A stretch of 64,000 nt of DNA from CAIVAT01 sp964525995 (GTDB lineage Bacteria > Bacteroidota > Bacteroidia > Bacteroidales > FEN-979): contig CAZGIM010000012.1 of the NCBI GenBank assembly GCA_964525995.1, forward strand, positions 79,449 to 143,448. Reading direction: 5' to 3'. A model generated the notes under the pieces. The model did no database searches. It saw only the letters and a list, made by a program, of their open reading frames with translations, and was not told the DNA's origin. Shown here piece by piece: positions 25,301-32,520 of this stretch; positions within the stretch are counted from its first letter, which is position 1, and each line of letters begins with the position of its first letter. Made by a program: the position numbers and the translations under genes.

Positions 25301-27874
25301 TAAGCTCAGAAATGAGGTCAGCATTTCAGCCTGGTCGCCGCCAAAGCCGATGCGTGTCCCTGCTGCTTTCTGGTCGCCAATCCGGGTCGCGAATGACTGG
25401 ATCACAGAACCACTGGGCGACCCGTCGGTATAAGCGCTCACGGTAGTCAACGCATTGCGGTTCTTACGCTCCAGCTTAGTCGGTCCCGATGACTGATATA
25501 TGGTTGCAAACTGCTGAAGTTCGACGGTCTCTTTTTTCAGGTTGACGAATGTCAGGTGGGCCAGGTCATCTGGATTGGTACGGTCAAACTTGTCGAGCGA
25601 TACGCGGATGTCGTACTGGTTCGACCCCTCCCGGTATTTTGACTCGTTGTTGCCGGTAAGCGCGATCTGCAACGTCGAACCCACATCGGTCACCGTAAGT
25701 CCCAATGCAGCCATTTTCTGTCGGTCAATTTCCACGCGGGTTTCAGGATTTCCCCTCGTGGCCGAAAATTTCAGATAGGTCACACCGGGTGTCAGGATCA
25801 GGTTCCGGGCAACAATACCGGCCGTCTTCATGATGCTGTCGTAATTGATGCCGGTGATCTCCACATTTACCGGAGCGCCGCTGGTTCCGCCGGTAAAGTC
25901 GATCTGATTGATGAAGACCTTCACACCGGGAATGTCGGAAATGCGTTCTTTTACCTTTTTTCCTACCAGGGTCGTGGATAACGATCGTTCTTCGGCAGGA
26001 CAGAGTGTGACGACCACCTCGGTTTGATTGTCGCTGGAAATCCCGTCGGTTCCCTTTCCGACATTGGTCAGGATGCTGACCACCTCGGGAAAGGCCGCGA
26101 TCCGTTTTTCGATCTGGCGGGTGATCCGGTTGTTTTGTTCGAGGGTAGTTCCCGGGGCGAATTCGAGCGCCACTGAAAACTGGCTCCGGTCGGTCTGTTT
26201 CATGAATTCAAAACCGGTGAGTCCTGCCACAGGTATCAGGAGGGTGATCAGTAAAGCGGCTGCCACGATGGTGATCACCTTTCCCGGATGACGCAGGCTC
26301 CAGTCTAACAACCGTGCATACTGAACTGTCAGAAACTTGAATGTCCGCTCAAAGCCTTTTCCGAAGCGGTTCAGCAGTGATTGGGAATCGTATGCTTCAA
26401 GCCGTGCAAAGCGGGAGGCAAGGATCGGGGTGACTGTAAAGGAGACCATCAGGGAGGTGAGCGTCGATACCAGGATGATGATCGAAAAGCCCCGGACGAT
26501 GTCGCCGATCAATCCGGTGGTGAGCGCCAGGGGCACAAACACCACGATATCAACAAAGGTGATGGATACGGCTGCAAATCCGATCTCGTTCCGGCCCCTG
26601 AGCGCCGCGACAAACCGGTTTTCGCCCTGTTCCAGATGATGGTAGATATTTTCAAGCACCACGATGGAATCGTCGACCAGGATGCCGATAACGAGCGAAA
26701 GGGCCAGCAGGGTAAAGAGATTCAGGCTCATCCCGAAAATCCACATGACTACGAATGCCGTGGTGAGCGAACAGGGGATCGACACCATGACGATCAGGGA
26801 GGTTCGTACCGAATGCAGGAAGAGAAACATCACGGCGGCAACCAGGAGGATGGCAAGCCCGAGATCCTCCATCACCGCGTGGGCTGCCTTCATGGTGTAA
26901 ACGCTTTGATCGTCGGCGATATCAAAATGCAGGCCGATATCCTGATAATCGTTTTCCAGACGGGTAAGTTCTTTCCGAACCAGTTCGCACACCTTCACCA
27001 TGTTGGCGTCGTTCTGTTTTTGTATTTCGAGGCCCAGCGCATTGATGCCATTGAAGCGGCTGATCCGCACGGGATCAACGGTTCCGTCCTGCACCTCGGC
27101 AACATCGCGGAGCCTGACCTCGCCACCACCGGCCGAAAAACCCACCACCAGGTTGTTCATCTCTTCCAGCGAGGTGAACTTGCCGGCAACGCGGACCACA
27201 AACTGGCGTGAGGGATCGATGAGCTTGCCAGTGGGAAAATCGAGGTTGGCTGTGTACAGGGCATTGGCAATCTGGCTGAGGGGCAGTCCGTAAGCCCGCG
27301 CCTTCTGAGCATCCACATTGACACGGATCTCGCGCTTTTGTCCACCGGTGATGGTGATATTACCCACTCCCGGCACCCGCGACAGGGAAGGTTTAATCTG
27401 GTCATCCACCAGGGTATAAAATCTGGCTGAAGGTATTTTTGAGGTGAGTGAGAGACGGAGCACCGGCATCTGGCTGGCCGAATAGGTGAACAAAGAAGGC
27501 GTTTTGGCATCTTTCGGAAGGGTGGAAAGGATTTCATTCACCTTACGCTGTACATCCTGAACGGCGAAATTGATCTTAGCCGACCGGTAAAACTCAAGGA
27601 AAACGATCGACAATCCCTCATACGAGACCGAAGTGATGTTTTTGACCTTTTCAATTCCGGAAACGGCATCCTCCACGAGCCTGGTTACATTATTCTCCAC
27701 CTCGCCGGGTGAGGCTCCCGGATAAATGGTTTGAACCGTCACATAAGGCGCGTCGATCTTTGGCAACAGCTCATAACCTAACTGAAAATATCCAAAAACC
27801 GCTAGCAGTCCCATCGCTAAAAACACCACGATGATGAAGGAGGGCCGTTTGATTGCTAATTCGGTGAGTGACAT
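22397..27874 (-). CDS. RND efflux permease fused to a periplasmic-binding-like domain and TolC channel
   Basis: One uninterrupted 1825-codon frame. Residues 1 to about 1020 are a full HAE-1-type RND pump (usual length about 1030) with the TM4 Asp pair in GILVDDSIVVLEN and the TM10 Lys in GLVAKNAILIVD. A hydrophilic linker rich in Lys, Ser, Thr and Gly follows, then a signal-peptide-like segment at about 1045-1064 (LILTGILLGLAPGAAA, with Gln next). Residues about 1073-1390 resemble the ABC_sub_bind family (VAVVYDG; PVFGFDESLVEAGALAS; ILLGQNASTLPVE). Residues about 1395-1825 are a TolC-type outer-membrane channel (ending DYLMTPAEQSEYLIRLKEYM). Pump-TolC fusions are known in this phylum among heavy-metal pumps; the binding-like domain between them and the retained signal sequence are the odd features. 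The only ATG in the junction is at 24838 (residue 1013). The adaptor gene lies 60 bases upstream. Confidence 0.9.
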   Translation of the reverse strand: MSLTELAIKRPSFIIVVFLAMGLLAVFGYFQLGYELLPKIDAPYVTVQTIYPGASPGEVENNVTRLVEDAVSGIEKVKNITSVSYEGLSIVFLEFYRSAKINFAVQDVQRKVNEILSTLPKDAKTPSLFTYSASQMPVLRLSLTSKIPSARFYTLVDDQIKPSLSRVPGVGNITITGGQKREIRVNVDAQKARAYGLPLSQIANALYTANLDFPTGKLIDPSRQFVVRVAGKFTSLEEMNNLVVGFSAGGGEVRLRDVAEVQDGTVDPVRISRFNGINALGLEIQKQNDANMVKVCELVRKELTRLENDYQDIGLHFDIADDQSVYTMKAAHAVMEDLGLAILLVAAVMFLFLHSVRTSLIVMVSIPCSLTTAFVVMWIFGMSLNLFTLLALSLVIGILVDDSIVVLENIYHHLEQGENRFVAALRGRNEIGFAAVSITFVDIVVFVPLALTTGLIGDIVRGFSIIILVSTLTSLMVSFTVTPILASRFARLEAYDSQSLLNRFGKGFERTFKFLTVQYARLLDWSLRHPGKVITIVAAALLITLLIPVAGLTGFEFMKQTDRSQFSVALEFAPGTTLEQNNRITRQIEKRIAAFPEVVSILTNVGKGTDGISSDNQTEVVVTLCPAEERSLSTTLVGKKVKERISDIPGVKVFINQIDFTGGTSGAPVNVEITGINYDSIMKTAGIVARNLILTPGVTYLKFSATRGNPETRVEIDRQKMAALGLTVTDVGSTLQIALTGNNESKYREGSNQYDIRVSLDKFDRTNPDDLAHLTFVNLKKETVELQQFATIYQSSGPTKLERKNRNALTTVSAYTDGSPSGSVIQSFATRIGDQKAAGTRIGFGGDQAEMLTSFLSLFVALIAGIIFVYFIMVILYDSFAYPFVVLFSIPVALIGAILALAFTGNTINVFSILGLIMMVGLVAKNAILIVDRANERHAAGETIRAALIDAGTMRIRPIFMTTFAMIFGMLPIATATGAGAEWKNGLAWVLIGGLTSSMFLTLIVVPIVYEKMSLFLERQANRKEKSTGTSGGKSEKSTGSAVKNLGTLILTGILLGLAPGAAAQQAINFETGRIRVAVVYDGKSEVNETMQTYVVQEVRNLMAGQVQVDFADVQQTTGSWTAESVRTINSRLLSDPSVDLIISMGVLASHDLASRKSLSKPVVAAMVINHELQRLPWTNGCSGMQNLSYIQLKPSISNEIAELKKVVPFNNISLVISRDYYEVINPERRPPAQYDTVDGVRLNLILADTSADAILQEIPSDGGALYLDALFRLPFSELSVLIDSLVARKIPVFGFDESLVEAGALASVYPRIISRISKRIALNIQQILLGQNASTLPVELMTGKGFFLNLGTFAKLGLKVISWDLFTEATVVDLKKQDTSVRYLSLPQVINVALDSNRDLVAGRFGVLSGSEDINIARSALLPYVSVNATGTLNDPVNYLPPQSVTATAGASQTLYSEPLWSDLKVNKSRQAAREEGFNDRKLATANQVAQAYLDILESRTNFYLLINNLMITRSNLEVSKMKKETGSAGEDEVLRWQIEVAQSKRNVISSYASITQASYRLLRLIHVKSLTSYDLAEFRLEKSGLLIADSAFLRILDDPIRLQRLGQFLVKEGIANAPVIHQYRFLIEAQQRTYRSGSISRYIPTATAYGNYSNRLYQPAYEMPGGFMVTYPGYSWSVSAKVEIPLFTGLKNDAVTRKARLTLAQLKSEQQSAIDQLEASIQSNLSALMAAHYDLKQMKVAETAASKNFEIVNNQYLLGKKSILDVLDAQQQNLSTSISVNTSFHTFVKRYFDLQQSIGRLDYLMTPAEQSEYLIRLKEYMNR

Positions 27875-27934
27875 CTGTACTATTTACGACACGCTCTTAA
27901 CAGGGTTCCGATCCGGCGTTGGGTTTAACAGTTC

Positions 27935-28993
27935 TCATTCTTCTTTTGTCACGATTGTCACGCGGCTCTCGTCCGAAAGGTTATTCTGCCCGCTGATCAC
28001 TACGAGATCCCCTGTTTCGAGGCCGTTCAACACTTCGAGCATCTGGGCCGATTCACGACCGATGGTGATGCTACGCAACGTGGCAAGATTTCCCGTTACG
28101 ACGAAAACCTGGGCCTGTCTAACACTTCCGGTAAGTGCCTCGCGGGGAATTGCCAGCGTGCTCCGTGTGGTGACAGAGGTAAAGTTGACTCGGGCAAACA
28201 TCCCCCCTTTCAGCGGGAACGAAGGCGGATTCGAAAGCCTGATCTCGACCGGAAAGGTATGATCGTCATCGGCTTTCGATGCCATGGTTGCCACATGACC
28301 ATAAAATTTGTGACCGGGATAGACATCGGTTGTGATCACCACCGAATCGTCCACTTGAAGCATAAAGGCATCTTTTTCCGAAAGATTCACCTTTACCTTC
28401 AGGGTGGCAATATCGACAATGCTTCCCAGCGTCGAATTGAGCTGGACATAAGAACCTTCGTTTACTTTTCGGGTGTTCACCGTTCCGTTAATGGTAGCCT
28501 TCACCCGGGTATCATCCAGCGCTTTCTGCGACCGGGTCATGTCGTTCTCGGCCGACTGCATATCGAGCCGCGATAGATCAAGCTGTGCCGCGGAGATCGA
28601 ATTCTGCTCGTACAAAGTCTTGTTGCGCTCAAAATCGCGTTTTGCTTTGAAAAAGTTAATCTCGGACCGGGCCAGATCTGATCTGCGCACCAGGTCGTCA
28701 ATTTCAACGAGCACAGTTCCCTTCTTCACCCGGTCGCCAACATCGAAATGGACCGCTCTTACAACACCCTGGGCTTCGGAGATGATATCCACCTCGTTTA
28801 CCGGATTGATCACTCCCACCATGCTGACCTGATCAGTAAGCGCCTGCGTTTTGATTCTCATGACACTCACAGGTACATTGCTGAGAAGGTCCTGCCGGCC
28901 TTCGCGCTCTTTTTTCCGGCCTATAAAAAAAAGCAACACAATGAGGATGACAACTACGGAGGTCGCAACCGCCGGGAAGAGAAATCGTTTCAT
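27935..28993 (-). CDS. RND efflux periplasmic adaptor subunit (membrane fusion protein)
   Basis: A 352-residue adaptor from the ATG at 28993, which opens a membrane anchor (MKRFLFPAVATSVVVILIVL). The longer in-frame start at 29101 would place 36 hydrophilic residues first and overlap the upstream crotonase gene. Domains in order: barrel-sandwich hybrid half (VVRAVHFDVGDRVKKGTVLV), alpha-hairpin (about 95-170), second half (VKATINGTVNTRKVNEGSYV), beta-barrel and membrane-proximal regions (ALTGSVRQAQVFVV; ISGQNNL). It would link the RND pump to the TolC domain of the following gene. Both genes are on the minus strand with a 60-base gap, so they very probably share a transcript. Confidence 0.9.
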   Translation of the reverse strand: MKRFLFPAVATSVVVILIVLLFFIGRKKEREGRQDLLSNVPVSVMRIKTQALTDQVSMVGVINPVNEVDIISEAQGVVRAVHFDVGDRVKKGTVLVEIDDLVRRSDLARSEINFFKAKRDFERNKTLYEQNSISAAQLDLSRLDMQSAENDMTRSQKALDDTRVKATINGTVNTRKVNEGSYVQLNSTLGSIVDIATLKVKVNLSEKDAFMLQVDDSVVITTDVYPGHKFYGHVATMASKADDDHTFPVEIRLSNPPSFPLKGGMFARVNFTSVTTRSTLAIPREALTGSVRQAQVFVVTGNLATLRSITIGRESAQMLEVLNGLETGDLVVISGQNNLSDESRVTIVTKEE

Positions 28994-29045
28994 ATTTCCT
29001 GAAGATGAAGATTCTGTACTGTGTCTGTTCCGGCCGGCAACAACT

Positions 29046-29825
29046 TCATTCACCCTTAAAATGAGGCTTTCGCTTTTCGAAAAAGGCATCAAGTCCCTCA
29101 CGGTAGTCTTTGCTGTTCCCGGCTACCCTGCGTAACATATCGATATGTTCGAAAGTTTGTGGCGACAGTGGTAAGGCATTCCCCAGGATATTCAATTGTT
29201 GTTTGATCACGCGGATGCTGAGGGGTGAATTTTCGAGGATCTTCTCCGCCACCCTGATCGTGAACGCTTCCAGTTCCTCGGGAGGAACGACATGGTTGAG
29301 GATTCCCAGGGTCAGGGCTTTTTCGGCAGAGATCGGCTCGGCCGTGAAGAACATCTCCTTGGCCGTGTGCGAGCCGATGATATCGATAAACTGAAGGATC
29401 CCCGAGGTGTTGTAGGGAACCCCGATCTTGGCCGGCGTGATGGCCAGGGAAGTTCTGGGAGTACCGATCACCATGTCGCAGACGAAGGCAATGTTGCAGG
29501 CTCCGCCCCAGATACTCCCTTCGGCCATGGCAATAACGGGGGCGGGAAAATCCATAATGCTCCGGATCACCATCTGAAGGGGATTATCGTATGCAAGCGG
29601 ATCGCTCCCGTCGCGGGGAAGCTCCTCGATGTTAAATCCAGACGACCAGACTTTGGTTCCTTTATTGGCGCGGATGATCACCACCCGCGCCTTCCGCAAT
29701 GCCATTTCCTCAAGGGCATCGATCAGGTTGCACAGCATTTCAAAACTCAGGGCGTTCCGTTTGGCGTCGTTGTCCATGGTGATCCAGCCAATCTGATCGC
29801 GGTATTCGGTCACTACAAGGCTCAT
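29046..29825 (-). CDS. crotonase-fold protein close to methylmalonyl-CoA decarboxylase (ScpB-like)
   Basis: A 259-residue enoyl-CoA hydratase/isomerase superfamily protein that matches E. coli methylmalonyl-CoA decarboxylase along its length: same size, GSIWGGACNIAF at the oxyanion hole, IGVPYN with the active-site Tyr (Tyr138, equivalent to Tyr140 in E. coli), AKEMFFTAEPISAEKAL, LGILNHVV and the end AFFEKRKPHFKG. That enzyme converts methylmalonyl-CoA to propionyl-CoA and CO2 in the cytoplasm. One key difference: E. coli His66 (AGHDI) is replaced by Phe64 (SGFNI), so the exact activity may differ. It lies 52 bases upstream of the efflux adaptor on the same strand; a functional link with efflux is not obvious. 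No mutase or transferase gene is nearby. Confidence 0.82.
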   Translation of the reverse strand: MSLVVTEYRDQIGWITMDNDAKRNALSFEMLCNLIDALEEMALRKARVVIIRANKGTKVWSSGFNIEELPRDGSDPLAYDNPLQMVIRSIMDFPAPVIAMAEGSIWGGACNIAFVCDMVIGTPRTSLAITPAKIGVPYNTSGILQFIDIIGSHTAKEMFFTAEPISAEKALTLGILNHVVPPEELEAFTIRVAEKILENSPLSIRVIKQQLNILGNALPLSPQTFEHIDMLRRVAGNSKDYREGLDAFFEKRKPHFKGE

Positions 29826-29898
29826 ACTGTGTTTGTTTTCAGTGTTTTTTACTGTAAACTAAAAATTCTTACCCACGGATGAAACGGCGGAGGTACCG

Positions 29899-32388
29899 TT
29901 ATTGAAGTACTACCTTCCGGATCTCGGACTTGTCGCAGGTTTGGATCTTCAGGAAATAGATGCCCCGGGAATAGGCCGACAGATCAATCTGCGCCGATTT
30001 CCCGTTCCAGTCGAAGCGGTCCAAAACTTTCCCGGTAAGGGTCATCAACTGAATGAGATTGTTCTCGCAGCTACGATTCCCTGTTGAGATTACCGTGAGC
30101 AATCCTGTTGTGGGATTGGGTCTGATGCTGATTTCCGAAGAAGTCGATTTCTTGGTACCGGTTCCGACCAAGATCGGATTTTCGGAGAATACGACCATAT
30201 TGCATGCAACATCCAGGTAGGGATTAAAGGTATCGCTGCAGTCGCTGCAGGTAACGCCGGTCACGCAGTCGGGGTGATGGGGATGGCACAGATCGACGTA
30301 GTTTTCATAAAGGATATATTTGAGTTCAACACCGGAACCCGTCACATAGGGAGTCATATTGAAATTGAACCAAGGCGCGATGGAACCGGGGCACCATCCG
30401 GCCCGGTTGTAATACCAGGTTCCGTTCTGCGGCTGACAGGCATCGGGATTGGGACTGCAATCGGCCCAGTTATGCAGTTCAAAGACAGCCTCCCCGTTAA
30501 CCCAGATATGATGGGTTGCCTCGTAGAACTCCGCTGCATTTCCGGTGTTCAGGTCTCCCCAGCCATGTCCGGTCGATACCATCTTCAGGGTAGCCGCTGT
30601 TGCATCCGGGGGGAAGGAGTAGGTACGGGGTTCCACCGGTTGCAAATTGGCGTAATCGCCGAAAGGATAGTCTCCCTTCCAGATTTCGTGAACCTTACTG
30701 TAGAGATGTTCCGGGGTACCGACGGTATAATTCAGAGCAAGCTTATAATAGTAGCCATTATCGAGGGTGGCACAATTAAGCCTGAATTCGGTCCTGCCAA
30801 GCAGCAGCGACATATAGTCGGTAAGGTCGATGGTATGCGAACAGGCTACGCTGTATGGGGTGATGTACCGGATGATCTCATACCACGCGCCATCATGTCC
30901 TTTCACATCTACACTGGCAATGCGGTCATATTCGCCGCATCCGCCCGGTGGACAGGATACCGTGAGTGTAGCCATTATTTTGTTAAACGCCCCAAGGTAG
31001 GAAGGAAGGTCGGCAGTGACGACCTGCGTAACATTGTTGGGATTTAGCCAGACATTCTCGGCAGCCACCACTTCCGTGTTGGCAGCAGTCGGGACGATGT
31101 TGATGCCTATGGTTTCCTGCGCCGATGCCCCGAAATTATTGATTGAAACAACCGTAAGGTCATAATTTCCGTACGACGGTGGCGTCCACCAGGCAATGTA
31201 ATGGCCGTTCTGGAAAGTCTCAGCCGGGATGGTCTCTCCGTCGATCATAAACCTTACCGCTACAACGTTGAACAGTTGCGGGTAGGTAATGGTCGAATAG
31301 GTTGAAAGAAGGATTTTCGACAGTACGGGAACATGGACATCACCGGCTAACGGGTGACGCAGTTCGATATCAGGAACATGTAACATAGGATCGAGCGCCA
31401 TGAAGGTATTGATAACCGGTTCGGCCGGATTGAAGGTACCGTTGCCGGGTTGTGTCGCCCTGACAGTCACCAGTCCTTGCGCTCCGGTGAGGGTGATAGT
31501 GTTGCCACTGATGGTGGCTGGCCCCGAAAGGATCTCGAAGTTGACCGGTAATCCCGAGGTTGCTGTTGCCTCGATGGTAAAAGGAGGATCGGTGGTAAGA
31601 TGGTCGGGTATTTGCGGGAATGAAATGGCCTGGTAACCGGGATCGAGGGTACCATTGAAGTTCGACGTCGGCCCGTTCATGGCAAAATTCAGCAGGTCCA
31701 TATCGCGTTCTCCGCTTCCGATCTCACACTCCAGCTTGGTGATGGAAGTATTATTGCCTCCCGGAACCCCCTGGTTAAATTTGTAATACAGCTGCAGGTT
31801 GGGCTCTGTTCCCGTAAGTTCATTGGCCATGATATCCTGAATTTCCGTCTGGGAAAGACCTTTGTTCCATACCGAAACTTCATCGACCCGGCCTCCGTAA
31901 ACAAAATTAAAGCCTCCCAGCAGGCTCTTTCCGATGGCAAAGTTCACCGAGGGCCCCTGAAAAGTTCCCGAAGCGGGTTTACTTCCCTTCAGCACCCCGT
32001 TCACATACAATTTGATGGCGGTACCATCGTAAATCCATGCAATATGTTGCCATACCTGAGGAATTACGGTGTTGGCGGGCGCCACGTATTCAAAGAAGCC
32101 TGCCGTGGTCACCAGCCTGCATTCAAGTACCCCGTTGCTAAGCTGGATCAGGTAAAACTCGGCTGTGCCTGAACCGGCGCGGAATCCCATATAACCCTGT
32201 CCGTAGGCAAGGGCATCGCAATAGAACCAACCGGTCATCGAAAGCTGGGAGGTTCCCGAAACATACTGTGACCCGTTCGGTAGCTGTGTGAAATCATCGA
32301 CCATGTCGAAATGAAGATACTGGTTCGACTGTGCAAAAAGCATGACCGAAACCAGGAAAAATCCAAAGAAGGTAAAGAGTTTTTTCAT
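29899..32388 (-). CDS. secreted LamG and PNGase F-like protein with T9SS tail
   Basis: An 829-residue protein. Signal peptide 1-20 (ending VSVMLFAQ); LamG/concanavalin-like lectin domain at about 22-205 (QHIAWIYDGTAIKLYVNGVL; GRVDEVSVWNKGLSQTEI); Ig-like beta region about 250-430; a peptide-N-glycosidase F-like pair of domains at about 445-740; T9SS sorting domain from about 752. The match to Flavobacterium PNGase F is clear from CGEYDRIASVDV, AWYEIIRYITPY, VGTPEHLYS and the near-identical NRAGWCPG. The catalytic Asp60 of PNGase F corresponds to Asp488, and Glu206 to Glu620 (AAEF), but Glu118 aligns with Ala540. PNGase F removes N-glycans from Asn of glycoproteins. The gene follows the SusD gene with its own -7 box, which suggests a role in glycoprotein use. 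Confidence 0.85.
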   Translation of the reverse strand: MKKLFTFFGFFLVSVMLFAQSNQYLHFDMVDDFTQLPNGSQYVSGTSQLSMTGWFYCDALAYGQGYMGFRAGSGTAEFYLIQLSNGVLECRLVTTAGFFEYVAPANTVIPQVWQHIAWIYDGTAIKLYVNGVLKGSKPASGTFQGPSVNFAIGKSLLGGFNFVYGGRVDEVSVWNKGLSQTEIQDIMANELTGTEPNLQLYYKFNQGVPGGNNTSITKLECEIGSGERDMDLLNFAMNGPTSNFNGTLDPGYQAISFPQIPDHLTTDPPFTIEATATSGLPVNFEILSGPATISGNTITLTGAQGLVTVRATQPGNGTFNPAEPVINTFMALDPMLHVPDIELRHPLAGDVHVPVLSKILLSTYSTITYPQLFNVVAVRFMIDGETIPAETFQNGHYIAWWTPPSYGNYDLTVVSINNFGASAQETIGINIVPTAANTEVVAAENVWLNPNNVTQVVTADLPSYLGAFNKIMATLTVSCPPGGCGEYDRIASVDVKGHDGAWYEIIRYITPYSVACSHTIDLTDYMSLLLGRTEFRLNCATLDNGYYYKLALNYTVGTPEHLYSKVHEIWKGDYPFGDYANLQPVEPRTYSFPPDATAATLKMVSTGHGWGDLNTGNAAEFYEATHHIWVNGEAVFELHNWADCSPNPDACQPQNGTWYYNRAGWCPGSIAPWFNFNMTPYVTGSGVELKYILYENYVDLCHPHHPDCVTGVTCSDCSDTFNPYLDVACNMVVFSENPILVGTGTKKSTSSEISIRPNPTTGLLTVISTGNRSCENNLIQLMTLTGKVLDRFDWNGKSAQIDLSAYSRGIYFLKIQTCDKSEIRKVVLQ

Positions 32389-32410
32389 GGGAAAGGTTTT
32401 TATAGATTCA

Positions 32411-32418
32411 CAAATGTA
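32411..32418 (-). promoter_or_regulatory. candidate -7 box for the PNGase F-like gene
   Basis: CAAATGTA on the plus strand is TACATTTG on the minus strand, an exact TAnnTTTG about 22 bases before the ATG at 32388. A CAAA at 32434-32437 is 15 bases away, shorter than usual for a -33 box. It suggests the gene can be transcribed apart from susCD. Confidence 0.45.
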
Positions 32419-32448
32419 ATGAATTCAAAAGTTCAAAATCGAAAAACA

Positions 32449-32514
32449 GGCATTGGGAATTAGGAATTGGGCATTAAGGAAAAAAGAATTTGCATTTTGT
32501 ATTTTGCATTTTGA
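32449..32514. repeat. two heptamer arrays between SusD and PNGase F-like genes
   Basis: Four units GGCATTG, GGAATTA, GGAATTG, GGCATTA (32449-32476) are followed after 17 bases by three units ATTTTGT, ATTTTGC, ATTTTGA (32494-32514). The first set is the reverse complement of the word family at 18796-18907; the second is the same word as at 34751-34778. The array ends six bases from the SusD stop codon. Confidence 0.8.
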
Positions 32515-32520
32515 ATTCTC

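Noticed and set aside
26381..27211. 276-residue plus-strand frame inside the RND fusion
   Set aside because: Antisense to conserved pump codons, no recognisable domain; it arises from GC-rich codon use.
22397..27874. Fusion as a simple sequencing or assembly error
   Set aside because: Both halves are complete and in the same frame, joined by a sensible hydrophilic linker with no sign of a frameshift; an error would need to remove a stop exactly. It cannot be fully excluded without reads, so it is kept as a refutation test.
30274..31047. 257-residue plus-strand frame opposite the PNGase F-like gene
   Set aside because: Antisense to conserved enzyme sequence, no signal or domain.
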